NCBI RefSeq assembly: GCF_009729075.1
Contig: NZ_VTGY01000033.1
Location: forward strand, 62,001-126,000
DNA length: 64,000 nucleotides
Direction of reading: 5' to 3'
DNA from: Mycolicibacterium sp. CBMA 226
GTDB lineage: Bacteria > Actinomycetota > Actinomycetes > Mycobacteriales > Mycobacteriaceae
The position numbers were made by a program, and so were the translations under genes. Each line of letters opens with the position of its first letter. Within the stretch, counting starts at the first letter, position 1. Shown here in pieces: positions 26,078 to 35,701 of this stretch. The notes below the pieces were generated by a model that was not told the DNA's origin, searched no databases, and saw nothing but the letters and a program-made list of their open reading frames with translations.

Positions 26078-26995
26078 ATGAGCGGTCTGTTGGGTTCCGC
26101 GGTCTCCGCCGCCGACAAGCGCGCCAGGTTCATGTCCGGCCTGAATTCCGGCCAGTTGCAGCGCTATCCGGGCGCTTTCTCGCCGCTGGTGGCAAAGCTG
26201 GTGTCCGAGATTGGATTCGAGGGGGTCTACGTCTCGGGCGCCGTGCTGTCGGCCGATCTGGGCCTGCCCGACATCGGGCTGACCACCCTGAGTGAGGTGG
26301 CCGGCCGCAGTGCCCAGATCGCCGCGGCCACAGACCTGCCCACACTGGTGGACGCCGACACCGGTTTCGGCGAGCCGATGAGTGCCGCACGCACCATCAC
26401 CATCCTGGAGGATGCCGGGCTGGCCGGCTGCCACCTCGAGGACCAGGTGAACCCGAAGCGTTGCGGCCACCTGGACGGCAAGGCCGTGGTGCCCGCTGCC
26501 GAGATGATCAAGCGGCTGCGCGCGGCGGTTGCCGCCCGTCGGGACCCCAACTTCATCATCTGTGCCAGGACCGACGCCGCGGGCATCGAGGGTATCGACT
26601 CCGCCATCGACCGGGCGAAGGTCTACGCCGACGCCGGTGCTGACCTGATCTTCACCGAGGCGCTTTCCACCCCAAGTGAATTCGAGCGCTTCCGGGCAGC
26701 AATCGACACCCCATTGCTGGCCAACATGACCGAGTTCGGCAAGTCCGAACTGGTCACGGCCCAGCAGTTGTCCGACATCGGATACAACATGGTGATCTAT
26801 CCGGTCACCACATTGCGCCTGGCGATGTACGCGGTCGAGGTCGGTTTGCGCGAAATCCACTCTGCTGGAACGCAAGCCGGTCTGCTGGACCAGATGCAGC
26901 ATCGCAGCCGGCTCTACGAGCTGCTGCGCTATGCCGAATACAACAAATTCGATTCAGACATCTTCACCTTCACCCTCCAGGACGTGAAAGCATGA
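26078..26995 (+). CDS. prpB: Methylisocitrate lyase
   Basis: 305 residues. The isocitrate lyase-superfamily catalytic loop is PKRCGH (cysteine at residue 129), and VDADTGFGEP binds Mg2+. It splits 2-methylisocitrate into pyruvate and succinate. M. tuberculosis lacks a dedicated PrpB and uses Icl1, so this operon is more complete. GAGAGGAG lies 7 nt before the ATG at 26078; a GTG at 26036 overlapping the prpD stop would add 14 residues without similarity. It overlaps prpC by 4 nt (ATGA). Confidence 0.94.
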   Translation: MSGLLGSAVSAADKRARFMSGLNSGQLQRYPGAFSPLVAKLVSEIGFEGVYVSGAVLSADLGLPDIGLTTLSEVAGRSAQIAAATDLPTLVDADTGFGEPMSAARTITILEDAGLAGCHLEDQVNPKRCGHLDGKAVVPAAEMIKRLRAAVAARRDPNFIICARTDAAGIEGIDSAIDRAKVYADAGADLIFTEALSTPSEFERFRAAIDTPLLANMTEFGKSELVTAQQLSDIGYNMVIYPVTTLRLAMYAVEVGLREIHSAGTQAGLLDQMQHRSRLYELLRYAEYNKFDSDIFTFTLQDVKA

Positions 26996-28119
26996 CCACC
27001 ACCGCACCTGAGGCGCCGCGCATCCACAAGGGCCTCGCCGGCGTCGTCGTCGACACCACCGCCATCTCCAAGGTCGTGCCCGAGACCAACAGCCTGACCT
27101 ACCGGGGCTATCCGGTGCAGGACCTGGCGGCGCGCTGCTCGTTCGAGCAGGTGGCGTACCTGCTCTGGCACGGCGAGCTGCCGACAGACCAGGAGTTGGC
27201 GATGTTCTGCCAGCGCGAGCGCGCATCCCGCCGGGTCGACCGGTCGATGTACTCGCTGCTGGCCAAGCTGCCCGAGAGCTGCCACCCGATGGATGTGGTG
27301 CGCACCGCGATCAGCTACCTGGGTGCCGAAGACCCTGAAGAGGACGTCAGCACCCCTACCGCCAACTACGCCAAGTCACTTCGGATGTTCGCGGTGCTGC
27401 CGACCATCGTCGCTGCCGACATCCGGCGCCGACAGGGCTTGGCGCCCATCGCGCCGCACAGCCACCTCGGCTACGCGGAGAACTTCCTGAACATGTGTTT
27501 CGGAGAGGTGCCGGAACCGGCGATCGTCGAGGCGTTCAGCCAGTCGATGGTGCTGTACGCCGAACACAGCTTCAACGCGTCGACCTTCGCCGCCCGGGTG
27601 GTGACCTCAACCCAGTCGGACATCTACAGCGCCGTCACCGCCGCCATCGGAGCGCTCAAGGGCTGCCTCCACGGCGGGGCGAACGAAGCCGTCATGCACG
27701 ACATGCTGGAGATCGGCTCCGCCGACAACGCCGCGAAGTGGCTGCACGGCAAGCTGTCCCGCAAAGACAAGGTGATGGGCTTCGGGCACCGGGTCTACAA
27801 GAACGGCGACTCGCGCGTGTCGACGATGAAAGCCGCCTTCGAGCGGGTGGTGCAAGCACGCGGGGGCCAGCAGTGGCTGGACATCTACGACGTGCTGGAG
27901 CGGGAGATGTTGGCCGCCACCGGGATCAAGCCGAACCTCGACTTCCCGACGGGCCCGGCCTACTACCTCATGGGCTTCGACATTCCCGTCTTCACACCGC
28001 TTTTCGTGATGTCCCGGATCACCGGCTGGACCGCACACATCATGGAGCAGGCGGCATCTAACGCATTGATCCGTCCCCTGAGCGAATACTCGGGCCAACC
28101 GCAGCGATCCATTGCCTGA
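26992..28119 (+). CDS. prpC: 2-methylcitrate synthase
   Basis: 375 residues, citrate synthase family. Active-site histidines and aspartate occur in LKGCLHGGANEAV, MGFGHRVYKNGDSR and the later PNLDFPTGPAYY. It condenses propionyl-CoA with oxaloacetate. ATGA overlap with prpB and an 8-nt overlap with pyc make a tightly coupled operon. Confidence 0.94.
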   Translation: MTTTAPEAPRIHKGLAGVVVDTTAISKVVPETNSLTYRGYPVQDLAARCSFEQVAYLLWHGELPTDQELAMFCQRERASRRVDRSMYSLLAKLPESCHPMDVVRTAISYLGAEDPEEDVSTPTANYAKSLRMFAVLPTIVAADIRRRQGLAPIAPHSHLGYAENFLNMCFGEVPEPAIVEAFSQSMVLYAEHSFNASTFAARVVTSTQSDIYSAVTAAIGALKGCLHGGANEAVMHDMLEIGSADNAAKWLHGKLSRKDKVMGFGHRVYKNGDSRVSTMKAAFERVVQARGGQQWLDIYDVLEREMLAATGIKPNLDFPTGPAYYLMGFDIPVFTPLFVMSRITGWTAHIMEQAASNALIRPLSEYSGQPQRSIA

Positions 28120-31100
28120 ACACGCAATCCGCAAAGTCCTCGTCGCCAACCGCGGTGAAATCGCGATCCGGGCCTTCCGGGCGGCCTATGAAATGGGCAT
28201 CGCGACAGTGGCGGTGTACGCGTACGAGGACCGGAACTCCTTACACCGACTGAAGGCCGACGAGTCCTACCAGATCGGCGAACCGGGCCACCCGGTGCGG
28301 GCCTACCTCACGGTGCCAGAGATCATCCGGGTGGCCCAGCTGTCCGGTGCCGACGCCGTCTACCCCGGGTACGGATTCCTTTCCGAGAACCCGGAATTGG
28401 CTTCAGCCTGTGCCGCAGCAGGTATCACGTTCGTCGGCCCGAGCGCCGATGTACTGGAGCTCACCGGTAACAAGGCCAGTGCCATCGCGGCAGCGAGGGC
28501 AGCCGGGCTGCCGGTGCTCACCTCGTCCGAACCCTCGTCTTCGGTCGATGAACTGCTCACGGCCGCAGCCGATATGGAGTTCCCGCTGTTCGTCAAGGCG
28601 GTTTCCGGTGGCGGCGGCCGTGGTATGCGGCGGGTGGCCGCGCCGGCCGATCTGGCCGAGGCCATCGAGGCAGCCTCGCGGGAAGCGGAATCGGCGTTCG
28701 GTGACCCGATGGTCTACCTGGAGCAGGCGGTACTCAATCCACGCCATATCGAGGTACAGATCCTGGCCGACGGCGTCGGCGAGGTGATCCACCTCTTCGA
28801 GCGGGACTGCAGTGTGCAGCGTCGGCACCAGAAGGTCATCGAGCTGGCACCGGCCCCCAACCTCAGCGACGAGCTGCGGGCCCGCATTTGTTCGGACGCA
28901 GTGACATTCGCCCGCCAGATCCGGTACTTCTGTGCCGGCACCATCGAATTCCTGCTCGATGAGCGCGGCCACCACGTGTTCATCGAATGCAATCCCCGGA
29001 TTCAAGTGGAGCACACGGTGACCGAGGAGATCACCGATGTGGACCTGGTGGCTTCCCAGCTGCGGATCGCGGCCGGCCAGTCGCTGTCGGACCTCAAGCT
29101 CAGTCAGGACAGCATCCGGATCCGCGGTGCCGCCATGCAGTGCCGCATCACCACCGAGGACCCCGCCAACGGGTTCCGCCCGGACACCGGCCGCATCACC
29201 GCCTACCGCAGTCCCGGCGGCGCCGGCGTCCGGCTGGACGGCGGGACCAACGTCGGTGCGGAGATCAGTGCGCATTTCGACTCCATGCTGGTCAAACTCA
29301 CCTGCCGGGGGCACGACTTCGCCACCGCGGTCAGGCGATCCCGCCGCGCCCTCGCCGAGTTTCGCATCCGCGGGGTGTCGACGAACATCCCGTTCCTGCA
29401 AGCGGTTCTCGACGATCCGGACTTCGCCGCGGGCAAGGTGTCGACGTCATTCATCGACGAGCGGCCACAATTGCTGACCGCACGCATCCCGGAGGATCGG
29501 GGCACCCGCATCCTCAACTATCTCGCCGACGTCACGGTCAACAAACCGCACGGCGTGCACCAGTCCGCCGTGTATCCGCGGGACAAGCTGCCCCATATCG
29601 ACCTGTCAGCTTCGGCACCGGCGGGCAGCAAGCAGTTACTGACCGAGCTGGGGCCGGCGGGTTTTGCGGCCGCGCTGCTGGAATCCCCGCGACTGTGGGT
29701 CACCGACACGACGTTCCGCGACGCCCATCAGTCGCTACTGGCCACTCGGGTACGTACGTCGGGTCTGGTTAAGGTGGCCCCTTACGTGGCCCGCATGATG
29801 CCGCAGCTGCTGTCGGTCGAATGCTGGGGTGGCGCGACTTATGATGTGGCGCTTCGGTTCCTGAAGGAAGACCCGTGGGAGCGGCTCGCCGCGCTGCGCG
29901 AAGCGCTACCCAACATCTGCCTGCAGATGCTGCTGCGTGGCCGCAACACCGTGGGCTACACGCCGTATCCGGTGTCGGTCACTTCCGCGTTCGTGGAGGA
30001 AGCCACGGCCACCGGCGTCGACATCTTCCGGATCTTCGATGCGCTGAACAACGTGGATTCGATGCGCCCAGCCATCGACGTCGTGCGCGAAACCGGTTCT
30101 GCGGTAGCCGAAGTGGCGATGTCCTACACCGGTGACCTGTCCGATCCGGGCGAGACCCTGTACACGCTGGACTACTGGCTGAAGCTGGCCGAGCAGATCG
30201 TCGATGCCGGTGCGCATGTGCTGGCGATCAAGGACATGGCCGGTTTACTGCGGCCACCGGCGGCGGCAACCCTGGTGTCGGCGTTGCGTTCTCGGTTCGA
30301 CGTGCCGGTGCACGTGCACGCGCACGACACCCCGGGTGGCCAGCTGGCGACCTACCTTGCCGCCTGGCAAGCAGGTGCGTCAGCGGTCGACGGAGCGGCG
30401 GCTCCCCTCGCCGGCACCACCAGCCAACCGGCACTGAGTTCAATTGTGGCCGCGGCTGCACACACCGAGCACGACACCGGCCTCTCGTTGACGAATATCT
30501 GTGAGCTGGAACCATATTGGGAGGCGCTGCGCCGCGTCTACGCACCGTTCGAAGCCGGGCTGCCGGCACCGACGGGCCGCGTCTACACCCACGAAATCCC
30601 AGGTGGACAGCTCAGCAACCTCCGCACCCAAGCCGTCGCTCTCGGACTGGGCGGCCGGTTCGAGGACATCGAGAACGCCTACGCCGGAGCAGATCAGGTC
30701 CTCGGCCGGCTGGTGAAGGTGACGCCGTCGAGCAAGGTGGTCGGCGACCTGGCGCTGGCCATGGTCGGCGCCGGGATCAGTGCCGGAGAGTTCGCGGCCG
30801 ATCCGGACCGTTACGACATCCCGGAGTCGGTGATCGGGTTCCTGCGCGGCGAACTCGGCGATCCCGCCGGTGGCTGGCCGGAGCCGTTGCGCACCAAGGC
30901 TCTTCAGGGTCGCGCGCCGCAAAAGCCAAGTGCCGAACTGACGGCCGAGGACTACGCCGAACTCGCTCAACCCGGACCGACCCGCCGCGCCGCCCTGAAC
31001 CGCTTGCTGTTCCCCGGCCCGACCCGCGAATTCCTCTCGCACCGGGAGCGATTCGGCGACACCTCCAGCCTGAGCGCCAACCAGTTCTTCTACGGGCTGC

Positions 31101-31507
31101 GGCGCGGCGAGGAGCACCGGGTCAAGTTGGCGAAGGGCGTCGAACTGCTGATCGGGCTGGAGGCCATTTCCGAACCCGATGATCGCGGCATGCGGACGGT
31201 GCTGTGCCTAATGAATGGTCAGCTGCGGCCGATCCAGGTGCGGGACAGGTCAATCGACAGCGCCGTCCCGGCCGCCGAGAAGGCGGACCGGGGCAACCCC
31301 GATCATGTCGCCGCACCATTCGCGGGCGTGGTGACCATCGGGGTTGTGGTCGGGGACACTGTTGCGGCCGGTCAGACGGTCGCAACCATCGAGGCGATGA
31401 AGATGGAGGCCGCCATCACGTCGCCGAAAGCGGGCACCGTCAAGCGGGTTGCGGTGGCGCCCACAGCAAGTGTCGAGGGCAACGACCTGCTCGTGGTCGT
31501 GAGCTGA
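28112..31507 (+). CDS. pyc: Pyruvate carboxylase
   Basis: 1131 residues with the full domain order: biotin carboxylase (about 1-460, with GGGGRGMR and FIECNPRIQVEHTVTEE), carboxyltransferase (about 540-830, TTFRDAHQSLLATR), PC tetramerisation part, and a C-terminal biotinyl domain with EAMKMEA. It makes oxaloacetate from pyruvate and bicarbonate. The TTG at 28112 inside the end of prpC is the only start in reach, so translation is probably coupled. Its place next to prpC suggests it recycles methylcitrate-cycle pyruvate into oxaloacetate for PrpC. Confidence 0.93.
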   Translation: MPEHAIRKVLVANRGEIAIRAFRAAYEMGIATVAVYAYEDRNSLHRLKADESYQIGEPGHPVRAYLTVPEIIRVAQLSGADAVYPGYGFLSENPELASACAAAGITFVGPSADVLELTGNKASAIAAARAAGLPVLTSSEPSSSVDELLTAAADMEFPLFVKAVSGGGGRGMRRVAAPADLAEAIEAASREAESAFGDPMVYLEQAVLNPRHIEVQILADGVGEVIHLFERDCSVQRRHQKVIELAPAPNLSDELRARICSDAVTFARQIRYFCAGTIEFLLDERGHHVFIECNPRIQVEHTVTEEITDVDLVASQLRIAAGQSLSDLKLSQDSIRIRGAAMQCRITTEDPANGFRPDTGRITAYRSPGGAGVRLDGGTNVGAEISAHFDSMLVKLTCRGHDFATAVRRSRRALAEFRIRGVSTNIPFLQAVLDDPDFAAGKVSTSFIDERPQLLTARIPEDRGTRILNYLADVTVNKPHGVHQSAVYPRDKLPHIDLSASAPAGSKQLLTELGPAGFAAALLESPRLWVTDTTFRDAHQSLLATRVRTSGLVKVAPYVARMMPQLLSVECWGGATYDVALRFLKEDPWERLAALREALPNICLQMLLRGRNTVGYTPYPVSVTSAFVEEATATGVDIFRIFDALNNVDSMRPAIDVVRETGSAVAEVAMSYTGDLSDPGETLYTLDYWLKLAEQIVDAGAHVLAIKDMAGLLRPPAAATLVSALRSRFDVPVHVHAHDTPGGQLATYLAAWQAGASAVDGAAAPLAGTTSQPALSSIVAAAAHTEHDTGLSLTNICELEPYWEALRRVYAPFEAGLPAPTGRVYTHEIPGGQLSNLRTQAVALGLGGRFEDIENAYAGADQVLGRLVKVTPSSKVVGDLALAMVGAGISAGEFAADPDRYDIPESVIGFLRGELGDPAGGWPEPLRTKALQGRAPQKPSAELTAEDYAELAQPGPTRRAALNRLLFPGPTREFLSHRERFGDTSSLSANQFFYGLRRGEEHRVKLAKGVELLIGLEAISEPDDRGMRTVLCLMNGQLRPIQVRDRSIDSAVPAAEKADRGNPDHVAAPFAGVVTIGVVVGDTVAAGQTVATIEAMKMEAAITSPKAGTVKRVAVAPTASVEGNDLLVVVS

Positions 31508-31514
31508 CCCAGGT

Positions 31515-31552
31515 CATGGTCACAGCACGACGGCGATCTTGCCGTGACCATG
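31515..31552. terminator. Inverted repeat between convergent pyc and oxidoreductase genes
   Basis: CATGGTCAC (31515-31523) pairs with GTGACCATG (31544-31552); a smaller ACGGC/GCCGT stem competes inside. It overlaps the last codons of the oxidoreductase and may act as a bidirectional terminator. Confidence 0.45.
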
Positions 31553-32437
31553 GCCCGTCGTGCTCGCAGAGAGCGCGGCCGCAGCTTCGGTGAGCGGGTA
31601 GGTCTGACTGATCGAGACAACGAGTTGCTCGTGCGCGGCGAGCGTCGCAAGTTCCCGAAGGGCAGCGCCCAATTCGCCGCCGGCACCACCGGCGTGCACC
31701 TGGATGCCGGTGCCGGCCGCGTCGAAGGCGACCAGGGTGAGAACGCGCGCCGGGTTGCCAGTGAGTTCGATGGACAACGGAATCTCGCCACGGCCGGAGG
31801 CGTCCAGAACGGCGTCGACGCCGTCGGGTGCGACGGCGCGGACCCTTTCGAGCAGTCCGTCGCCGTAGGTGACCGGCGTGGCACCGAGCGAGCGCAGGTA
31901 TTCGTGGTTGGCTTCACCCGCCGTACCGATGACATTGACGCCCTGTGCCTTGGCGAGCTGGACGGCGAAGGTGCCCACACCGCCCGCGGCCGCGTGGATG
32001 AGGAGCGTCTCGCCTGCCTTGACGCCAAGCTTCTTGAGGACGGCGTACGCAGTACCGCCCGCGCCTGCCAGCGAGCCCGCCACTTCCCAGCTGACGCCCG
32101 CGGGCTTGCGCACGATGTCGGAGGATTCTGCCAGCGCAAGATCGGCGAATGATCCGGTGGTCGAGCGCCCGAGAACCTCGTCGCCAACTGCCCACTCGGT
32201 TACCTCAGACCCGACGGCGTCGACGACACCGGCGACGTCGGACCCCACCCCGGCAGGCAGCTCAAGGGGAATCAATTCGCGCATGTAGCCGGCGACGATC
32301 TTCCAGTCGATCGGGTTGACGCCCGCGGCGCGTACCGCGATGCGCACCTGGGACGGTCCGGGAGCCGGTGGTGGGGCGTCGACCACCTGCAAGACCTCAG
32401 GTGTGCCGTAGTCGGCGAACTGCACAATTCTCGACAT
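31520..32437 (-). CDS. Zinc-independent medium-chain (quinone reductase-type) NADP-dependent oxidoreductase
   Basis: 305 residues. It has the MDR N-terminal fold (PPPAPGPSQVRIAVRAAGVNPIDWK) and the Rossmann motif AAAGGVGTFAVQLAKAQG for NADP(H). The structural-zinc cysteines are absent, placing it with quinone oxidoreductases and enoyl reductases. The substrate is unknown. It is transcribed alone, between convergent pyc and metE with its terminator. Confidence 0.87.
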   Translation of the reverse strand: MSRIVQFADYGTPEVLQVVDAPPPAPGPSQVRIAVRAAGVNPIDWKIVAGYMRELIPLELPAGVGSDVAGVVDAVGSEVTEWAVGDEVLGRSTTGSFADLALAESSDIVRKPAGVSWEVAGSLAGAGGTAYAVLKKLGVKAGETLLIHAAAGGVGTFAVQLAKAQGVNVIGTAGEANHEYLRSLGATPVTYGDGLLERVRAVAPDGVDAVLDASGRGEIPLSIELTGNPARVLTLVAFDAAGTGIQVHAGGAGGELGAALRELATLAAHEQLVVSISQTYPLTEAAAALSASTTGHGHGKIAVVL

Positions 32438-32520
32438 CTATTCGTCTCCGATCGGGTTCCGATACCAGCCTAATGAAGCAGAAGTCGTCGAGCGTGACTT
32501 TTATTTCTGGCGCGAGCGGC

Positions 32521-32555
32521 AGTGCCCCGGAATCCGAATCGGATTCCGGGGCACT
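32521..32555 (-). terminator. Terminator after metE
   Basis: A 15-bp perfect stem (AGTGCCCCGGAATCC at 32521-32535 with 32541-32555) and a 5-nt loop lie 12 bp after the metE stop. A T-run follows only on the plus strand, so it might also stop plus-strand read-through. Confidence 0.75.
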
Positions 32556-32567
32556 GTTTTTGACCTC

Positions 32568-34832
32568 CTACTTGGCGCGCACCTCGTGCGCTGCCTGCAC
32601 CATGTGCCGCAGCGACTCCGTCACCTCATCGGTCTTGCGAGTCTTCAGACCGCAGTCCGGATTGACCCACAGGCGCTCCGCCGGAACGGCATCGAGTGCG
32701 TGACGCAGTGACATCACCATCTCTTCGGCAGTGGGGACACGCGGCGAATGGATGTCGTAGACGCCCGGACCGACGCTGTTCGAGAAGCCGATGCCGTTGA
32801 GATCGTCGAGCACCTCCATGTGCGAACGCGCCGCCTCGATGGACGTAACGTCGGCGTCGAGGTCTGCGATGGCACCGATCACCTCACCGAATTCCGAGTA
32901 GCAGAGGTGGGTGTGGATCTGGGTTTCGTCGCTGACCCCCGAGGTCGACAGCCGGAAGGCGTCCACCGCCCACTTCAGGTAGGCCGCCTTGTCGGCGTTC
33001 CGCAGCGGCAGCAGCTCACGCAGTGCGGGCTCGTCGACCTGGATGATCGCGATGCCCGCCGACTGCAGATCGACCGTCTCGTCGCGGATGGCCAGGGCCA
33101 CCTGGTTGGCAGAGTCGGCCAGCGGCTGGTCGTCGCGGACGAAGGACCACGCCAGAATGGTCACCGGACCGGTCAGCATGCCCTTGACCGGCTTGTCGGT
33201 CAGCGTCTGTGCGTACTTGGCCCACTCGACCGTCATCGGCTGCTGGCGCGTTACATCCCCGAACAGCACCGGCGGACGCACGCAGCGACTGCCGTACGAC
33301 TGCACCCAGCCGTTCTTCGTGGCGAAGAACCCGTCCAGTTGCTCGGCGAAGTACTGCACCATGTCGTTACGCTCTGGCTCGCCGTGTACCAGCACGTCCA
33401 GACCCAGGTCTTCCTGCAGCCGGATGACCGTCTTGACTTCGGCCTTCATCTGGTCGGTGTACTGCGCCTCGTCGATCTCGCCGGCCACCAGTGCAGCGCG
33501 CGCCTTGCGGATCTCGACGGTCTGCGGGAACGAACCGATGGTGGTTGTCGGCAGCGGCGGCAGGTTCAGCCGGGCGTCCTGCGCCTGACGACGCTCAGCA
33601 GCCGGCCCACGCTCGATGCCGCCGGCCAGAGCGGCCTGCAGACGTGCCCGGATGGCGTCGTTGTGCAGCCGGGCGTCCTGTGCCCGCGAGGCCGCCGCCA
33701 GGTTGGACGCCTCGATCTCCGCGGCAACCTTGTCCCGGCCCTCACGGAGCGCCACCGACAGCGCCGCCACTTCACGGACCTTCTCGGCACCGAACGCCAG
33801 CCAGCTTCGCAGCGCGTCGTCCAGGCCGTCTTCGGCATCGAGCGAGTACGGCACGTGCAGTGTCGAGCATGATGTCGACACGGCAACAGCCTTCGCCGAC
33901 CCGACCAAAGCACCCAGCCGCGCCAGCGCGGTTTCCAGGTTGGTACGCCAAATGTTTCGGCCGTCGACGATGCCCGCGACCAGCAGCTTGTCGGCCAGGC
34001 CCGGAACCCCGCCCAGCGGCTGATCGCCGCCCGCGACGAAATCGACTGCGACACCGTCGATCTGGGTGCGGGCCAGCGCAGGCAGCGCGGCACCCAGCTC
34101 ACCGAAGTAGGTCGCGACGAGGATGGCCGGGCGCTTGGCCGCGCCCGCGAGCGTGGTGTAGACCTGCTCGGCCAGTTCGGCGCCGTTGCCGAGGATGTCG
34201 GTGACCAGCACCGGCTCGTCGATCTGCACCCACTGTGCACCGGCATCGGCCAGCTGGGCCAGCAGCTCGCTGTACAGCGGCAGCAGTTCACCGAGGCGCT
34301 CGATGGGCGCAGCGGCGCCGTCCACGGCCTTGCTCAAGGCCAGGAAGGTGATTGGTCCGACAATCACGGGCCGAGCCGAAACACCTTGCGCCTGAGCTTC
34401 TTTGAATTCCGCAAGCACCTTGGCCGGATTCAGTGCGAACGCGGTGTGCGGACCGATCTCCGGGACGATGTAGTGGTAGTTGGTGTCGAACCACTTGGTC
34501 ATCTCGAGCGGCGCGATATCCGCCGTGCCGCGGGCCGCGGCGAAGTAGCGATCGAGGTCGTCGGCCACGCCGCCCACCCGGGCCGGCAGGGCACCGAGGA
34601 GCACTGCGGCGTCGAGGATCTGGTCGTAGTACGAGAACGTGTTGACGGGGATGGAGTCCAGACCGGCCCGGGAGAGTTCGGCGCGAGTATCGCGACGCAG
34701 GCCCGCGGCGATCTCTTCGAGCGCGGGCCGGTCGATCCGGCCGGCCCAATAACGCTCGACGGCACGCTTGAGCTCCCGGTTCGGGCCGATGCGAGGCGCA
34801 CCCAGAATGGTTGCGGTGAATGGTGTTGACAT
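32568..34832 (-). CDS. metE: Cobalamin-independent methionine synthase
   Basis: 754 residues, full length. The N-terminal half binds methyl-tetrahydrofolate-glutamate (EYWAG-type RYWAGRID) and the C-terminal barrel holds zinc ligands, including the cysteine in WVNPDCGLKTR near the end and EPERNDMVQYF. It makes methionine from homocysteine without B12. The ATG at 34832 has AAAGGAC upstream; the longer frame runs into the riboswitch leader. A cobalamin riboswitch precedes it, so it should be shut off when B12 is present. Confidence 0.96.
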   Translation of the reverse strand: MSTPFTATILGAPRIGPNRELKRAVERYWAGRIDRPALEEIAAGLRRDTRAELSRAGLDSIPVNTFSYYDQILDAAVLLGALPARVGGVADDLDRYFAAARGTADIAPLEMTKWFDTNYHYIVPEIGPHTAFALNPAKVLAEFKEAQAQGVSARPVIVGPITFLALSKAVDGAAAPIERLGELLPLYSELLAQLADAGAQWVQIDEPVLVTDILGNGAELAEQVYTTLAGAAKRPAILVATYFGELGAALPALARTQIDGVAVDFVAGGDQPLGGVPGLADKLLVAGIVDGRNIWRTNLETALARLGALVGSAKAVAVSTSCSTLHVPYSLDAEDGLDDALRSWLAFGAEKVREVAALSVALREGRDKVAAEIEASNLAAASRAQDARLHNDAIRARLQAALAGGIERGPAAERRQAQDARLNLPPLPTTTIGSFPQTVEIRKARAALVAGEIDEAQYTDQMKAEVKTVIRLQEDLGLDVLVHGEPERNDMVQYFAEQLDGFFATKNGWVQSYGSRCVRPPVLFGDVTRQQPMTVEWAKYAQTLTDKPVKGMLTGPVTILAWSFVRDDQPLADSANQVALAIRDETVDLQSAGIAIIQVDEPALRELLPLRNADKAAYLKWAVDAFRLSTSGVSDETQIHTHLCYSEFGEVIGAIADLDADVTSIEAARSHMEVLDDLNGIGFSNSVGPGVYDIHSPRVPTAEEMVMSLRHALDAVPAERLWVNPDCGLKTRKTDEVTESLRHMVQAAHEVRAK

Positions 34833-34952
34833 GCGACGTCCTTTAATGCGACGGAAGTGCGCACAGCCCAAGGACATCCATCGAGGACAGCGCGAACCGC
34901 CCTCGGCGATTGCCCATTCCACGAGGCGATGCACCGCCGGACGCGGCGCATC

Positions 34953-35132
34953 CGGCACAGCTGGCAGGTCTTCGGACTTGCAGGCACGCACCCTCAGGTG
35001 CACCTAGTGGCCGTCGCTTCCCAATCCAAGGATCAGTGCGGATGACGGCGGTCGTTCCTGCTTACCGCTGCGGGACAGTCCCGGATTCTCACCGGGTTCC
35101 CTTTCATGACGGATTACCGACATTCGATGCCG
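34953..35132 (-). promoter_or_regulatory. Cobalamin riboswitch in the metE leader
   Basis: Read on the minus strand it has the conserved cobalamin aptamer order: AAAGGGAACCCGGTGAGAA, then CCGGGACTGTCCCGCAGCGG, and at the 3' end GTCCGAAGACCTGCC (the B12-box partner region). About 120 nt separate the aptamer from the metE ATG and must hold the expression platform. Edges are approximate, placed by pairing of CGGCA with TGCCG at the ends. Confidence 0.92.
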
Positions 35133-35175
35133 CAGGCGCCGAGGCGCCGTTGGCAAACCAGCTGCGCTGTGCAGA

Positions 35176-35595
35176 TTACCCTGTCGGTCCCGGACCGCCC
35201 GGCGCGCCCGGACCGCCATGGCCACCGGGGCCGCCCCCGTACCCCAGCTGCTGCGCCGTGTAACGCGCCGCGTCGGTGACCGGAACGGCCTGCACCGCAG
35301 TGCCGTAGGCACAGATCTCGGTCCACACGTCCCCGATCTCGGTGGTGTCGAACCGCATCGCGACGATGGCGTTGCCGCCGCGGGCCTGACATTCCTGGAT
35401 GAGCCGGCCCATGGCCTCGTTACGACTCTCGGCCAGGTTCTTGGTCATGCCCTGCAGCTCGCCGCCGAACATCGCCTTGAAGCCGGCGCCCATCTGTGCG
35501 AAGGCGTTCCTGGAGCGCACGGTAAGGCCGAACACCTCACCACAGACGCGCTGAATCTCCCAGCCCGGCAGATCATTCGTCGTGACAACCAGCAT
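35176..35595 (-). CDS. YbjQ/UPF0145 family protein
   Basis: 139 residues. Residues 1-110 are a YbjQ domain (MLVVTTNDLPGWEIQRVCGEVFGLTVRS begins it in outline; GGNAIVAMRFDTTEI and EICAYGTAV follow), a pentamer-forming domain once called heavy-metal-binding. The last 20 or so residues are a low-complexity Gly/Pro/His tail. Function is unknown. The ATG at 35595 follows AAAGG. It lies between the two B12-controlled units, transcribed in the same direction as metE, with the metE promoter probably in or just after its 3' end. Confidence 0.82.
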   Translation of the reverse strand: MLVVTTNDLPGWEIQRVCGEVFGLTVRSRNAFAQMGAGFKAMFGGELQGMTKNLAESRNEAMGRLIQECQARGGNAIVAMRFDTTEIGDVWTEICAYGTAVQAVPVTDAARYTAQQLGYGGGPGGHGGPGAPGGPGPTG

Positions 35596-35652
35596 GCTGC
35601 CGCCTTTCTGTGAACGGTTCGATTCGTACTGTAATGCGCTCTGGCCAAACAC

Positions 35653-35691
35653 GAAGCCGCCCGGATCCGAGACTCGAATCCGGGCGGCTTC
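35653..35691 (-). terminator. Terminator after cbtA
   Basis: A 14-bp perfect stem (GAAGCCGCCCGGAT at 35653-35666 with 35678-35691) lies 10 bp after the cbtA stop and separates cbtBA from the YbjQ gene. Confidence 0.75.
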
Positions 35692-35701
35692 AGGGTGGCC
35701 G

